Source: Lachnospiraceae bacterium (lineage in GTDB: Bacteria; Bacillota; Clostridia; Lachnospirales; Lachnospiraceae). From it: a stretch of 6,728 bases of DNA. The stretch's first letter is position 1; each line of letters begins with the position of its first letter. This document shows positions 1-5,993 of the stretch, in pieces. The notes below the pieces were generated by a model. It was given only the letters and a program-made list of their open reading frames with translations. It searched no databases and was not told the DNA's origin. Where the stretch lies: positions 1-6,728 of the forward strand of contig JAFUXY010000155.1 of NCBI GenBank assembly GCA_017477005.1, in the 5' to 3' direction. The translations under genes were made by a program, and so were the position numbers.

Positions 1-1253
1 GGCTTGATCGAGCTGCCTGGCTGCCGAAAGCTCTGGAAACCACGGTTTAAGGTGTACCCCGTCAACTCCTGGCTCCGACCGCCAATGATCGCGCGCACCA
101 TTCCGGTTGAATTGTCGATACAAGTCGCCGCGCTCTGCAAAGAAAACGTGCCGTCTGCCTCTGTCTCCGTAAACGGAGCAAGTATTTCATCGATGGAAGC
201 CTGCAGTTGCTCCTGCGTATCCAGATTCAAGGAAGTATAAATGCGATAACCGCCCGTGTAGAGCTTGGCATTGCATTTCTCATACGCCGCATCATAATCC
301 GCTTCATAATCCTGCTTTTCCTCGTCGTTGTCAAAAACTGTCCGGAACTCAAACCCGTCCATCTCCATCAACGCCCGGGTTGCGCAGTAAAACGTGAAGG
401 TCTCGGCGTAATCGTGCTTTTCCTCGTCCGGCGGCTCCGTCAGCTTGATCTTCTCCCGCACAGCCTGCTTGTAGACGGTGTCCGAAATTGCCTCGTCATC
501 GTGCATCGCCGCCAAAATCTGATTGCGCCGCTCGATCGTGTGATCAAAATGCTCCTTGGGATCGTAATACGTCGGCCGGTTCGGAATGGCGCAGAGGAAA
601 GCAATCTCCGACAGCGATATTTCATCCACGTCCCGGTTGAAATACCCCCGGCTCGCCGCCTGAATCCCATAAAACCCGTTTGCAAAATAAATATTGTTCA
701 GATAAAACTCCATGATCTGATCTTTGGAGTATTTTTCTTCAAGATAGCTGGCAATGAAGATTTCTTCCACCTTCCGCTGCCAGGTCTGCTCGCTCGACAA
801 GAAGACATTCTTTGCGAGCTGCTGGGTAATCGTACTCGCCCCCTGGGTAATCTTCTTTTCACGCAGATACACAAGCCCCGCGCGCACGATTGCCCGATAG
901 TCAACGCCGTGATGCGTATAATATTTCTTGTCCTCTATGCTCACGAGCGCCTGCTTGGCGTATTCCGGAATCTGATCCCCTTCCACATAATACACGTCCT
1001 TTTCCGCCCGCATCACCGATATCGTGTCCCCATTGACATCGTAGGCGATCGACGTCTCCGCCGACCGAAACGTATCCTCTGTCGAATTTTTTACAAAATA
1101 ATTCGCTTCTTCCTTTAGATGCGTGATCTCAGACGAATAGCCACTCGCAAAGAAAACAACCACCGCGGCACAAAGAAAAATGAGAAATATCATCTCGATG
1201 ACCACAAACGCTATCCATTTTCTTCTTCTCGATCCCTTTTTCTTCCGTGCCAT
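1..1253 (-). CDS. Class A penicillin-binding protein (GT51 transglycosylase / transpeptidase), 3' end beyond window
   Basis: A bifunctional peptidoglycan synthase that polymerises lipid II outside the membrane and cross-links the stem peptides; 417 codons are visible. Seen: a basic N-terminus (KKKGSRRRK), one membrane anchor at about residues 13-36, and then a GT51 domain. That domain has the EDKKYYTHHG motif (putative catalytic Glu107), GASTITQQLAKN (138-149), RKVEE (second Glu, 164) and the YLNNIYFANGFYGIQAAS block (184-201). The transpeptidase domain is reached only at GSSIK, the SxxK motif with predicted nucleophile Ser414, and the window ends at the next codon. The SxN and KTG motifs would lie to the left. 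The ATG at 1253 has an in-frame TGA two codons upstream, so it is the earliest possible ATG; its ribosome binding site is weak. It lies 41 bp after the transketolase C subunit on the same strand and is probably co-transcribed. The class is certain; the exact paralogue (PBP1A, 2C or 2D-like) cannot be decided. Confidence 0.95.
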   Translation of the reverse strand, partial: MARKKKGSRRRKWIAFVVIEMIFLIFLCAAVVVFFASGYSSEITHLKEEANYFVKNSTEDTFRSAETSIAYDVNGDTISVMRAEKDVYYVEGDQIPEYAKQALVSIEDKKYYTHHGVDYRAIVRAGLVYLREKKITQGASTITQQLAKNVFLSSEQTWQRKVEEIFIASYLEEKYSKDQIMEFYLNNIYFANGFYGIQAASRGYFNRDVDEISLSEIAFLCAIPNRPTYYDPKEHFDHTIERRNQILAAMHDDEAISDTVYKQAVREKIKLTEPPDEEKHDYAETFTFYCATRALMEMDGFEFRTVFDNDEEKQDYEADYDAAYEKCNAKLYTGGYRIYTSLNLDTQEQLQASIDEILAPFTETEADGTFSLQSAATCIDNSTGMVRAIIGGRSQELTGYTLNRGFQSFRQPGSSIK

Positions 1254-1294
1254 AAATCAATACCAAATCCGACCGTCCCTGTTCCTTTGGCCGG

Positions 1295-2236
1295 TCATGC
1301 TCCAATAAACTCTTTCGTTACCTCTGCGATGCCCTTGCCATCCAACCCATAATAAGACAAAAGCTCCTGTCCCGGACCCGAAATGCCGAACACATCCGGA
1401 ATCCCAATCCTCCGCAGCTTCGCAGGCTGCCTCTCACACAATGCTTCCGCCACCGCCGAACCGAGCCCTCCGATGATCGAATGCTCCTCAACGGTAATCA
1501 CCTTCCCCGTCTTTGCCGCGCATTCCGCAAGCAAATCCACATCGATGGGCTTGATCGTATGGATATTCACAATCTGTGGGTGGATGCCTTCCTTTTCCAG
1601 AAGCTCATACGCGTCGAGCGCCGTCGCCACCATCAGCCCCGTCGCCACAATCGTGACATCGTTCCCATCCTTCAAAAGCGTCCCCTTCCCGATCTTGAAC
1701 TGGAAGGTTTTCTCATCATTGACCACCGGCACCGCCATCCGCCCAAAACGAAGATACACCGGCCCGTCCATTTCATAAGCCGCATAAACGGCCGCGCGTC
1801 CCTCTACATCGTCTCCGGGATTGATGATCGTCATCCCGGGCAGCGTCCGCATCAAAGCGATATCTTCGTTGCACTGGTGCGTCGCACCATCCTCCCCCAC
1901 CGTAATCCCGGCATGAGTCGCGCAGATCTTGACATTGGCGGAAGGATAGGCAATCGAATTTCGAATCTGCTCATAGGCTCTGCCCGCCGCAAACATCGCA
2001 AAGCTCGAGCAGAATGGAACCATACCAGACTGCGCCAGCCCGGCCGCTACGCCCATCATATTCGCTTCCTGAATCCCGCAGTCGATATGTCGCTCGGGAA
2101 ATTCCTTTTGAAACATCCCGGTGCGGGTGGATTCCGCCAGATCCGCGTCCAACACGACAATTTCCTCGTGCGCCCGGCCAAGCTCCACAAGTGCCTTCCC
2201 ATAACTATCTCTCGTAGCTATCCTCACCTGGCTCAT
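1295..2236 (-). CDS. tkt: Transketolase, C-terminal subunit (split enzyme)
   Basis: This 313-aa protein carries the pyrimidine-binding and C-terminal domains of transketolase, which moves two-carbon ketol units between sugar phosphates in the cytosolic non-oxidative pentose phosphate pathway. Seen: DCGIQEANMMGVAAGLA (52-68), whose Glu57 matches the glutamate that activates thiamine diphosphate. Also seen are HAGITVGEDGATHQCNEDIA (108-127), typical of transketolase, and a C-terminal region with GKVITVEEHSIIGGLGSAV. The length fits the C half of a split transketolase; full-length enzymes are about 650 aa. The start is set by a GGAGGA site at 2243-2248, six bases before the ATG. The ATG overlaps the stop of the N-terminal subunit (ATGA), so translation is probably coupled and yields equal amounts of both subunits. 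1-Deoxyxylulose-5-phosphate synthase is related, but that is one long protein. Confidence 0.95.
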   Translation of the reverse strand: MSQVRIATRDSYGKALVELGRAHEEIVVLDADLAESTRTGMFQKEFPERHIDCGIQEANMMGVAAGLAQSGMVPFCSSFAMFAAGRAYEQIRNSIAYPSANVKICATHAGITVGEDGATHQCNEDIALMRTLPGMTIINPGDDVEGRAAVYAAYEMDGPVYLRFGRMAVPVVNDEKTFQFKIGKGTLLKDGNDVTIVATGLMVATALDAYELLEKEGIHPQIVNIHTIKPIDVDLLAECAAKTGKVITVEEHSIIGGLGSAVAEALCERQPAKLRRIGIPDVFGISGPGQELLSYYGLDGKGIAEVTKEFIGA

Positions 2237-3063
2237 AACGCTTCCTCCGCTTCCTTCAACTCTGCCATCGCCTTCTCGTACTCTTCGTCATTCGGTCCCC
2301 GGCCGTGCCATGAAGCGTCGTTTTCCATGAATGAGACGCCCTTTCCCTTCACCGTATGCAGCACGATCGCCACCGGTTTTCCGGACAACTCTTTGGCCTC
2401 CGCAAGCGCATGCCGGATCGCCGCGATATCATTACCATCTTTCACGTCCAGCGTGAAAAAGCCGAACGCTTCAAATTTCTCATTGATCGGATAGGGAGAA
2501 TTGACCTTTGCGATATCCCCGTCTATCTGCAGACCGTTGTTGTCGATCAACAGGCAGAGGTTGTCGAGCTTTCGGAATCCCGCCAGCATGGCTGCCTCCC
2601 AAACCTGTCCCTCCTGCAGCTCTCCGTCGCCAAGCATCGCATACACTCGCCAGTTTTCCTTTTTCAGCTTTGCCGCAATCGCCATTCCAACGGCCACGGA
2701 AACGCCCTGTCCCAGCGACCCGCTCGACGCATCCACGCCAGGAGTGTCCTTCACGCTCGGATGCCCCTGCAAATGGCATCCGATGTGGCGCAGGGATTTG
2801 ATATCCTCCAACGGAAAATAGCCTTTCCTGGCCAGTGCCGCATACATCGCAGGCGCCGCATGCCCCTTTGAAAGCACAAAGCGATCCCGATCCGGTTTTT
2901 TCGGATTCTGTGGGTCTATGTTCATCTCGTCAAAATACAAAACTGTAATAGCATCTGCCGCCGAAAGCGAACCTCCGGGATGCCCCGATGCCGCCGCATG
3001 TACGCCCTCGATAATATCCTGACGTATCTTCACCGCCTGCCGTTTCAATTCCAAGTCGGTCAT
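2233..3063 (-). CDS. tkt: Transketolase, N-terminal subunit (split enzyme)
   Basis: This 276-aa protein is the half of transketolase that binds the diphosphate of thiamine diphosphate. Seen: SGHPGGSLS (26-34) with His28, LSKGHAAPAMYA (65-76) with His68, HPSVKDTPGVDASSGSLGQG (101-120), and the thiamine diphosphate/Mg2+ motif that begins GDGELQEGQVWEAAM (145-159) and ends IDNN (173-176). The chain stops after the ASWHGRGP segment, where the pyrimidine-binding domain would begin in a one-chain enzyme; that domain is the next gene. The start at 3063 is supported by AAGGAG at 3070-3075, six bases upstream, and by a near-consensus promoter at 3110-3138. It is first in the run N subunit, C subunit, penicillin-binding protein. 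Split transketolases are common in Clostridia and Archaea. No residue expected for activity looks lost. Confidence 0.95.
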   Translation of the reverse strand: MTDLELKRQAVKIRQDIIEGVHAAASGHPGGSLSAADAITVLYFDEMNIDPQNPKKPDRDRFVLSKGHAAPAMYAALARKGYFPLEDIKSLRHIGCHLQGHPSVKDTPGVDASSGSLGQGVSVAVGMAIAAKLKKENWRVYAMLGDGELQEGQVWEAAMLAGFRKLDNLCLLIDNNGLQIDGDIAKVNSPYPINEKFEAFGFFTLDVKDGNDIAAIRHALAEAKELSGKPVAIVLHTVKGKGVSFMENDASWHGRGPNDEEYEKAMAELKEAEEAL

Positions 3064-3069
3064 ATCCGT

Positions 3070-3075
3070 CTCCTT
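3070..3075 (-). promoter_or_regulatory. Ribosome binding site of transketolase N subunit
   Basis: AAGGAG on the minus strand, six bases from the ATG at 3063. It confirms this start. Confidence 0.85.
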
Positions 3076-3109
3076 CTACTTTTGTATCAATGAACAATCA
3101 GCAAACCCT

Positions 3110-3138
3110 ATTATAACGATACTAAGCCACAAAATCAA
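3110..3138 (-). promoter_or_regulatory. Sigma-A promoter of the transketolase operon
   Basis: On the minus strand, TTGATT (3133-3138) and TATAAT (3110-3115) are separated by exactly 17 bases. The predicted start site is near 3103, giving a leader of about 40 bases ahead of the ATG at 3063. The -10 is a perfect consensus and the -35 matches at four of six positions. The promoter lies downstream of the ATPase stop codon, so the transketolase genes need not depend on read-through from it, although no intrinsic terminator is visible between them. Confidence 0.8.
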
Positions 3139-3147
3139 CTTTCATAG

Positions 3148-3206
3148 CCTATCTGCGAATTTCAGCCAACGACCATCAACACCTATCGGCAAATTTCAGC
3201 CAGCGA
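3148..3206. repeat. Imperfect direct repeat, 25 nt, at the 3' end of the ATPase gene
   Basis: Positions 3148-3172 and 3182-3206 match at 22 of 25 bases (mismatches at repeat positions 7, 10 and 22) and start 34 bp apart. The right copy is the last codons of the ATPase gene plus its stop. The left copy lies just past the stop and, on the minus strand, spells nearly the same tail (LAEIRR-stop against LAEICR-stop), shifted by one base from the gene frame. It looks like an old local tandem duplication; the sequence shows no function. Confidence 0.75.
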
Positions 3207-4568
3207 GATCAGCATGATATTTTTGATCGTGGCCGCCACAGTCTGCGTGTTCTCGTGGAATCCGCAATTCGAAAATACAAGGTAATATACATCCCCCTCG
3301 CCCTTGTTTTTCGCGTGCTTTGTCAGTTCGATCAGCTCTTTCAAGGTCGAGATGCCCACCGGCGTGTCCGTGTAGTAACATCTCGAGAAGACGATCACCC
3401 GCTTGCCTTCGTTCGCTCCCAAGGCGACCAAATCAAAGCTGTCCGTCGTGTGCCTCTCCTCGTCATTCTCCCACCAGTTTCCAATTTCGTCCACCGAGAA
3501 CGGAAATTTGCCGCTTCCGCTTTCCTTCAGCAAAAATTCCCGGCACATATCCACGAATACCTGGTGCTTGAAGTCCGAAAGCCCCGGCAGAATCTTCTCC
3601 CGCACCAGCCTCGAATATTCCCGCCGGTAATACATCGCCATATTCGGTGCAACATACCGGTACCAAAACTTGTCGAAACTGTTGACAATTTTGTACTGTG
3701 TTTTTTTCCGATTCGTTTTTTCGGTAATCGGATTTTCCTTGCGGACGACCCCGATCGAAATCAACGTATTCATATAGGGCACCACGATGTCCTTCGGCTT
3801 TCCGACCGCAGCCGATATGGCGTTGACCCTGGTAGCTCCGGTGGCTAGGGTCGCCAACATCCGATTGTAATACGAAAGCTCCCGCAGCTCCGTAGAAAGC
3901 GTTTTCTCCGGAAGCAGAGTCGCGTCGTCTTCATCCCGCAAAAACAGCTTCATCATCGAACCCTCAATATCCTTTGAGAGATGGGACAACGCATAAGGGA
4001 TGCCGCCAGTCATTCCATAAAACATCAAGGCATCCTCGTCGGACGCATCCGGAAAAAAAGCCCTTGCATCAAAGAAATTCATCGGCTTTACTTCCATAGT
4101 CAACGACAACACGTCCTTCCAGCGTCCCTTCTTGCCGTAGACCTTCTTTTCCATCGCAAGATAGGAATCGCCGCATAAAATGACCTTGATGGGCAGACGA
4201 ACCCATTTACTGGTCACATACTCAAACAACATTTCGTCGTATTTGGGGTCTGCCTTGATGAAATTGGGGTAATGATCGATCACGAGCAATACCGGCTCCT
4301 GGCCCGCAATCTTCGAAACCTCTTCGAGCAGTCCCTCCAAGGTATAAGTCAGCCACTCCACGCCAATAGAATCCGCAAAAATTTCCAATTCAGCCTCATC
4401 TGTCGTGGCATAAGCTGTGAAATAGATCGTTTTTTTATCTTTTGAAAACTCCTTCAATAATGTGGTTTTTCCTATGCCTGCCCGCCCATAGACGCAGGCC
4501 ACCCGTTCCTTTGCCCTTTCATAAAAGCTGTTTAACGCAGCCATCTCCTTCGCTCTACCTGCAAACAT
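3183..4568 (-). CDS. AAA-type ATPase with C-terminal DUF234 nuclease-like domain (archaeal ATPase family)
   Basis: This 461-aa cytosolic protein belongs to the family described as archaeal ATPase (ATPase_2) plus DUF234; its cellular role is unknown. Seen: the N-terminus MFAGRAKEMAAL, typical of the family, and Walker A GRAGIGKTT (28-36). A Walker B-like VLLVIDHYPNF follows (93-103, Asp98, with His where a Glu is common), then a sensor-like ILCGDS (130-135) and GGIPYAL (188-194). A probable winged-helix segment spans about 225-295 and includes the YKIV strand, followed by FDKFWYRYVAPN (298-309). The DUF234 part has IGNWW (362-366) and SFDLVAL (377-383), where Asp379 sits at the PD-(D/E)xK acidic position, but the strand that should carry E-x-K reads FSRCYY (394-399). 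The start is kept at 4568 because family members begin this way. Possible ribosome binding sites (AAGGA at 4572-4576, GGGGGAG at 4581-4587) are oddly spaced. The family call is firm; the function is not known. Confidence 0.88.
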   Translation of the reverse strand: MFAGRAKEMAALNSFYERAKERVACVYGRAGIGKTTLLKEFSKDKKTIYFTAYATTDEAELEIFADSIGVEWLTYTLEGLLEEVSKIAGQEPVLLVIDHYPNFIKADPKYDEMLFEYVTSKWVRLPIKVILCGDSYLAMEKKVYGKKGRWKDVLSLTMEVKPMNFFDARAFFPDASDEDALMFYGMTGGIPYALSHLSKDIEGSMMKLFLRDEDDATLLPEKTLSTELRELSYYNRMLATLATGATRVNAISAAVGKPKDIVVPYMNTLISIGVVRKENPITEKTNRKKTQYKIVNSFDKFWYRYVAPNMAMYYRREYSRLVREKILPGLSDFKHQVFVDMCREFLLKESGSGKFPFSVDEIGNWWENDEERHTTDSFDLVALGANEGKRVIVFSRCYYTDTPVGISTLKELIELTKHAKNKGEGDVYYLVFSNCGFHENTQTVAATIKNIMLISLAEICR

Positions 4569-4611
4569 AAATCCTTGTCACTCCCCCATTATCAGCTAAA
4601 GATTCTGCCAC

Positions 4612-4629
4612 TCAAACGTATTTTTTCAT
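4612..4629 (-). other. Possible 5-codon leader peptide in the ATPase mRNA
   Basis: In the predicted leader, an ATG at 4629 opens a tiny frame, MKKYV then TGA. It follows AAGGG (4636-4640) at a spacing of six bases and is out of frame with the ATPase. A longer overlapping 18-codon frame starts at the ATG at 4648, but that lies only about eight bases from the predicted start site. This may be chance; there is no obvious hairpin to suggest attenuation. Confidence 0.2.
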
Positions 4630-4662
4630 GGCTAACCCTTATATTCATCCGCCGCAAATAGT

Positions 4663-4691
4663 ATTGTAATATGTTTCAACTATTGTTTCAA
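4663..4691 (-). promoter_or_regulatory. Promoter of the ATPase gene
   Basis: On the minus strand, TTGAAA (4686-4691) and TACAAT (4663-4668) are separated by 17 bases. The start site would be near 4656, giving a leader of about 88 bases before the ATG at 4568. A second TTGAAA lies at 4674-4679 but has unsuitable spacing. The inverted repeat GTTTC-AATAC-GAAAC (4685-4699) overlaps the -35 box and could be a repressor site. Confidence 0.65.
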
Positions 4692-4716
4692 TACGAAACT
4701 TTGTTCGATTTTTTAC

Positions 4717-4731
4717 AAAATGTGACATTTT
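4717..4731. promoter_or_regulatory. Palindrome centred between divergent promoters (candidate operator)
   Basis: AAAATGT-G-ACATTTT is a perfect 7-bp inverted repeat about one central base. Its centre (4724) is almost exactly midway between the two -35 boxes (4686-4691 minus, 4756-4761 plus), about 67-68 bases from each predicted start site. It contains TGTGA and is overlapped by two TTTTTACAA direct repeats (4710-4718 and 4728-4736). Position and symmetry suggest a shared regulator; the regulator is unknown. Confidence 0.4.
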
Positions 4732-4755
4732 TACAACATCTAGTTGAAGAATGAA

Positions 4756-4784
4756 TTTACTACCACAAAGACTTGTTGTATAAT
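4756..4784 (+). promoter_or_regulatory. Promoter of the phospholipase C-like gene
   Basis: TTTACT (4756-4761) and a perfect TATAAT (4779-4784) are separated by 17 bases. The -35 is weak (four of six), which would fit activator help. The predicted start near 4791 falls inside an A7T7 run (4787-4800). It lies upstream of the chosen ATG at 4837 and overlaps the longer in-frame TTG extension, which argues against that extension being translated. Confidence 0.7.
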
Positions 4785-4822
4785 AGAAAAAAATTTTTTT
4801 AAGAAAATTTTACAGAACTATG

Positions 4823-4828
4823 AAGGAG
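4823..4828 (+). promoter_or_regulatory. Ribosome binding site deciding the start of the phospholipase C-like gene
   Basis: AAGGAG lies eight bases before the ATG at 4837. The same frame is open back to a TTG at 4744, but that TTG precedes the promoter -10 and has no such site, so 4837 is the start. Confidence 0.85.
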
Positions 4829-4836
4829 AAGAAGTC

Positions 4837-5772
4837 ATGCCGGGATTTCGTACACATTATCTTTGGGGACAGGCCGCAAAAGGACAGGATATTATAAGAG
4901 CGATCCAGAAATACGAACACAGCTTCAATTTGGGACTGCAAGGGCCGGACATCTTTTTCTACAGTCCGCTGGCGCATCTCCTGTATGAAGAGCATCTGGG
5001 GGGACAGCTGCACAATGGAACGCGAACCAACGCCATGTTTCTGTCGCTTTTTGAGGCTCGCGATCGCTTCCACAAGAAAGAAGACCGCGAAATCTGCGAC
5101 GCCTATATTTGTGGCTTCATCGGGCATTATACCTTGGACAGCGTCGTACATCCCTATGTGCATTATCGCACAAAAAAAGTCAAAAATGCCCATCTGGTGA
5201 ATTATACCTTTGGCATCCATGTTTTGTTGGAAACCGATATGGACGCCCGGATTCTCCGCCATTATCTCGGCAAAAAAACCTCAGAATTTCATTGCGCTGC
5301 CACGATTGCTCTTTCAAAAAAAGAACAGGCGGTGGTGTCCCGCCTGCTTTCGCTCGCTGTGGAAACGGCCTATCCTGCTGTCCATCTTTCGCCCAGATTG
5401 GTTTCCTTTGCGATTTTTTGTATTCGAATTGGAAATTCCCTGCTCCACGACACGACCGGCCGCCGAAAAGCCTTTCTACGGCGATTTGACGAACGCTTGA
5501 TTGGAAATTCTTTTCTTTCTTCATTGATTGCCGCTGATTTCCACAAGACTTATACCGACCCCTGCAACCTTCGCCACAAGACCTGGCGCAATCCCTGGAA
5601 CCTAAGCATCACTTCCCAGGAGAGCGTGTTTGACCTGATGGATCGCGCGACCGTTGACTTCCGCAAACGGCTCTATATGTATCGAAAAATGATCCGCAAA
5701 AATGAAAAGAACCGCAACCAGTTGTTGAAGCATCTGGGGAATCTCAGCTATGATTCAGGGTTGACGCATTAA
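4837..5772 (+). CDS. Zinc-dependent phospholipase C family protein, probably cytoplasmic
   Basis: This 311-aa protein resembles the zinc-dependent phospholipase C/S1-P1 nuclease fold, whose best-known members cleave phospholipid head groups using a three-zinc centre. Seen: MPGFRTHYLWG, GLQGPDIFFY (33-42), QLHNG (57-61), CGFIGHYTLDSVVHPYVHY (92-110), GIHVLLETDMD (126-136), and a C-terminal block with HKTWRNPWN (247-255). Likely zinc ligands are His7, Asp38, His59, His97, Asp101, His105, His128 and Glu132; the H-x3-D and H-x3-E spacings match those of clostridial alpha-toxin. Differences: there is no signal peptide and no N-terminal Trp, which is a zinc ligand in the mature secreted enzymes. 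It is also shorter than alpha-toxin and has no C-terminal membrane-binding C2-like domain. Many Clostridia carry this non-secreted subfamily with unknown substrate. It has its own promoter, diverges from the ATPase, and converges with the next gene only 4 bp away. Confidence 0.85.
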   Translation: MPGFRTHYLWGQAAKGQDIIRAIQKYEHSFNLGLQGPDIFFYSPLAHLLYEEHLGGQLHNGTRTNAMFLSLFEARDRFHKKEDREICDAYICGFIGHYTLDSVVHPYVHYRTKKVKNAHLVNYTFGIHVLLETDMDARILRHYLGKKTSEFHCAATIALSKKEQAVVSRLLSLAVETAYPAVHLSPRLVSFAIFCIRIGNSLLHDTTGRRKAFLRRFDERLIGNSFLSSLIAADFHKTYTDPCNLRHKTWRNPWNLSITSQESVFDLMDRATVDFRKRLYMYRKMIRKNEKNRNQLLKHLGNLSYDSGLTH

Positions 5773-5776
5773 AATG

Positions 5777-5938
5777 TTAATTCCCACGCATGAGAACGAT
5801 TTCTTTGGCCAACGCTGCATATTTTTTCTTTAATTCATCTAAGTCTTCCAACGATTTGCAATCCTCAAGCTCTTCATTGAATTTGAGGATTGAAATTTCC
5901 TTTGCCATTCGTTCGATCTGATCTGTTGTTGTTGACAT
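5777..5938 (-). CDS. Small hypothetical protein, predicted coiled coil (53 aa)
   Basis: A 53-aa protein that I do not recognise. It is highly charged, rich in Glu, Lys and Leu, with no Pro or Trp. It has two probable helices, about residues 4-26 (DQIERMAKEISILKFNEEL) and 31-50 (LEDLDELKKKYAALAKEIVL), with heptad-like Leu/Ile spacing, so a coiled coil or small helical hairpin is likely. There is no signal peptide or membrane segment. The ATG at 5938 is chosen because GAGGAG (5943-5948) lies just before it; the frame extends to an ATG at 5986, which has no clear site. It is 55 bp downstream of the NfeD-family gene on the same strand, so probably the last gene of that cluster, and it ends 4 bp from the stop of the convergent phospholipase-like gene with no terminator between them. 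Confidence 0.7.
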   Translation of the reverse strand: MSTTTDQIERMAKEISILKFNEELEDCKSLEDLDELKKKYAALAKEIVLMRGN

Positions 5939-5942
5939 ATAT

Positions 5943-5948
5943 CTCCTC
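5943..5948 (-). promoter_or_regulatory. Ribosome binding site deciding the start of the 53-aa gene
   Basis: GAGGAG on the minus strand lies four bases from the ATG at 5938. The longer frame back to 5986 lacks such a site. Confidence 0.65.
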
Positions 5949-5993
5949 TTTTCTATAAATAAATCTTCGATGATACTATTCTTCAAAACTGCA

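Noticed and set aside
207..1118. Long plus-strand open frame (303 codons) opposite the penicillin-binding protein
   Set aside because: The minus strand encodes clear GT51 motifs over the same bases. The plus frame gives a His/Arg/Ile-rich product with no recognisable domain and has no ribosome binding site.
1481..2494. Long plus-strand open frame (337 codons) opposite both transketolase genes
   Set aside because: It spans the boundary of two well-supported minus-strand genes and shows composition typical of an antisense shadow, with no motif.
3255..3848. Plus-strand open frame opposite the ATPase
   Set aside because: The ATPase frame has conserved family motifs throughout; the opposite frame is a shadow without a start signal.
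3183..4568. The ATPase as part of a defence system or mobile element
   Set aside because: It stands alone between housekeeping genes with its own promoter. No partner nuclease, methylase, transposase or toxin-antitoxin pair is adjacent.
4690..4740. DnaA boxes or replication origin in the AT-rich intergenic region
   Set aside because: No TTATCCACA-like motif cluster is seen; the AT richness is explained by two promoters and A/T tracts.
4744..4836. N-terminal extension of the phospholipase-like protein from a TTG start
   Set aside because: It would overlap the promoter -35 and -10, and the AAGGAG site plus the family-typical MPGF start place the true start at 4837.
4810..5262. Minus-strand open frame (150 codons) within the phospholipase-like gene
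   Set aside because: It overlaps the conserved zinc-ligand region of the plus-strand gene and has no family motif.
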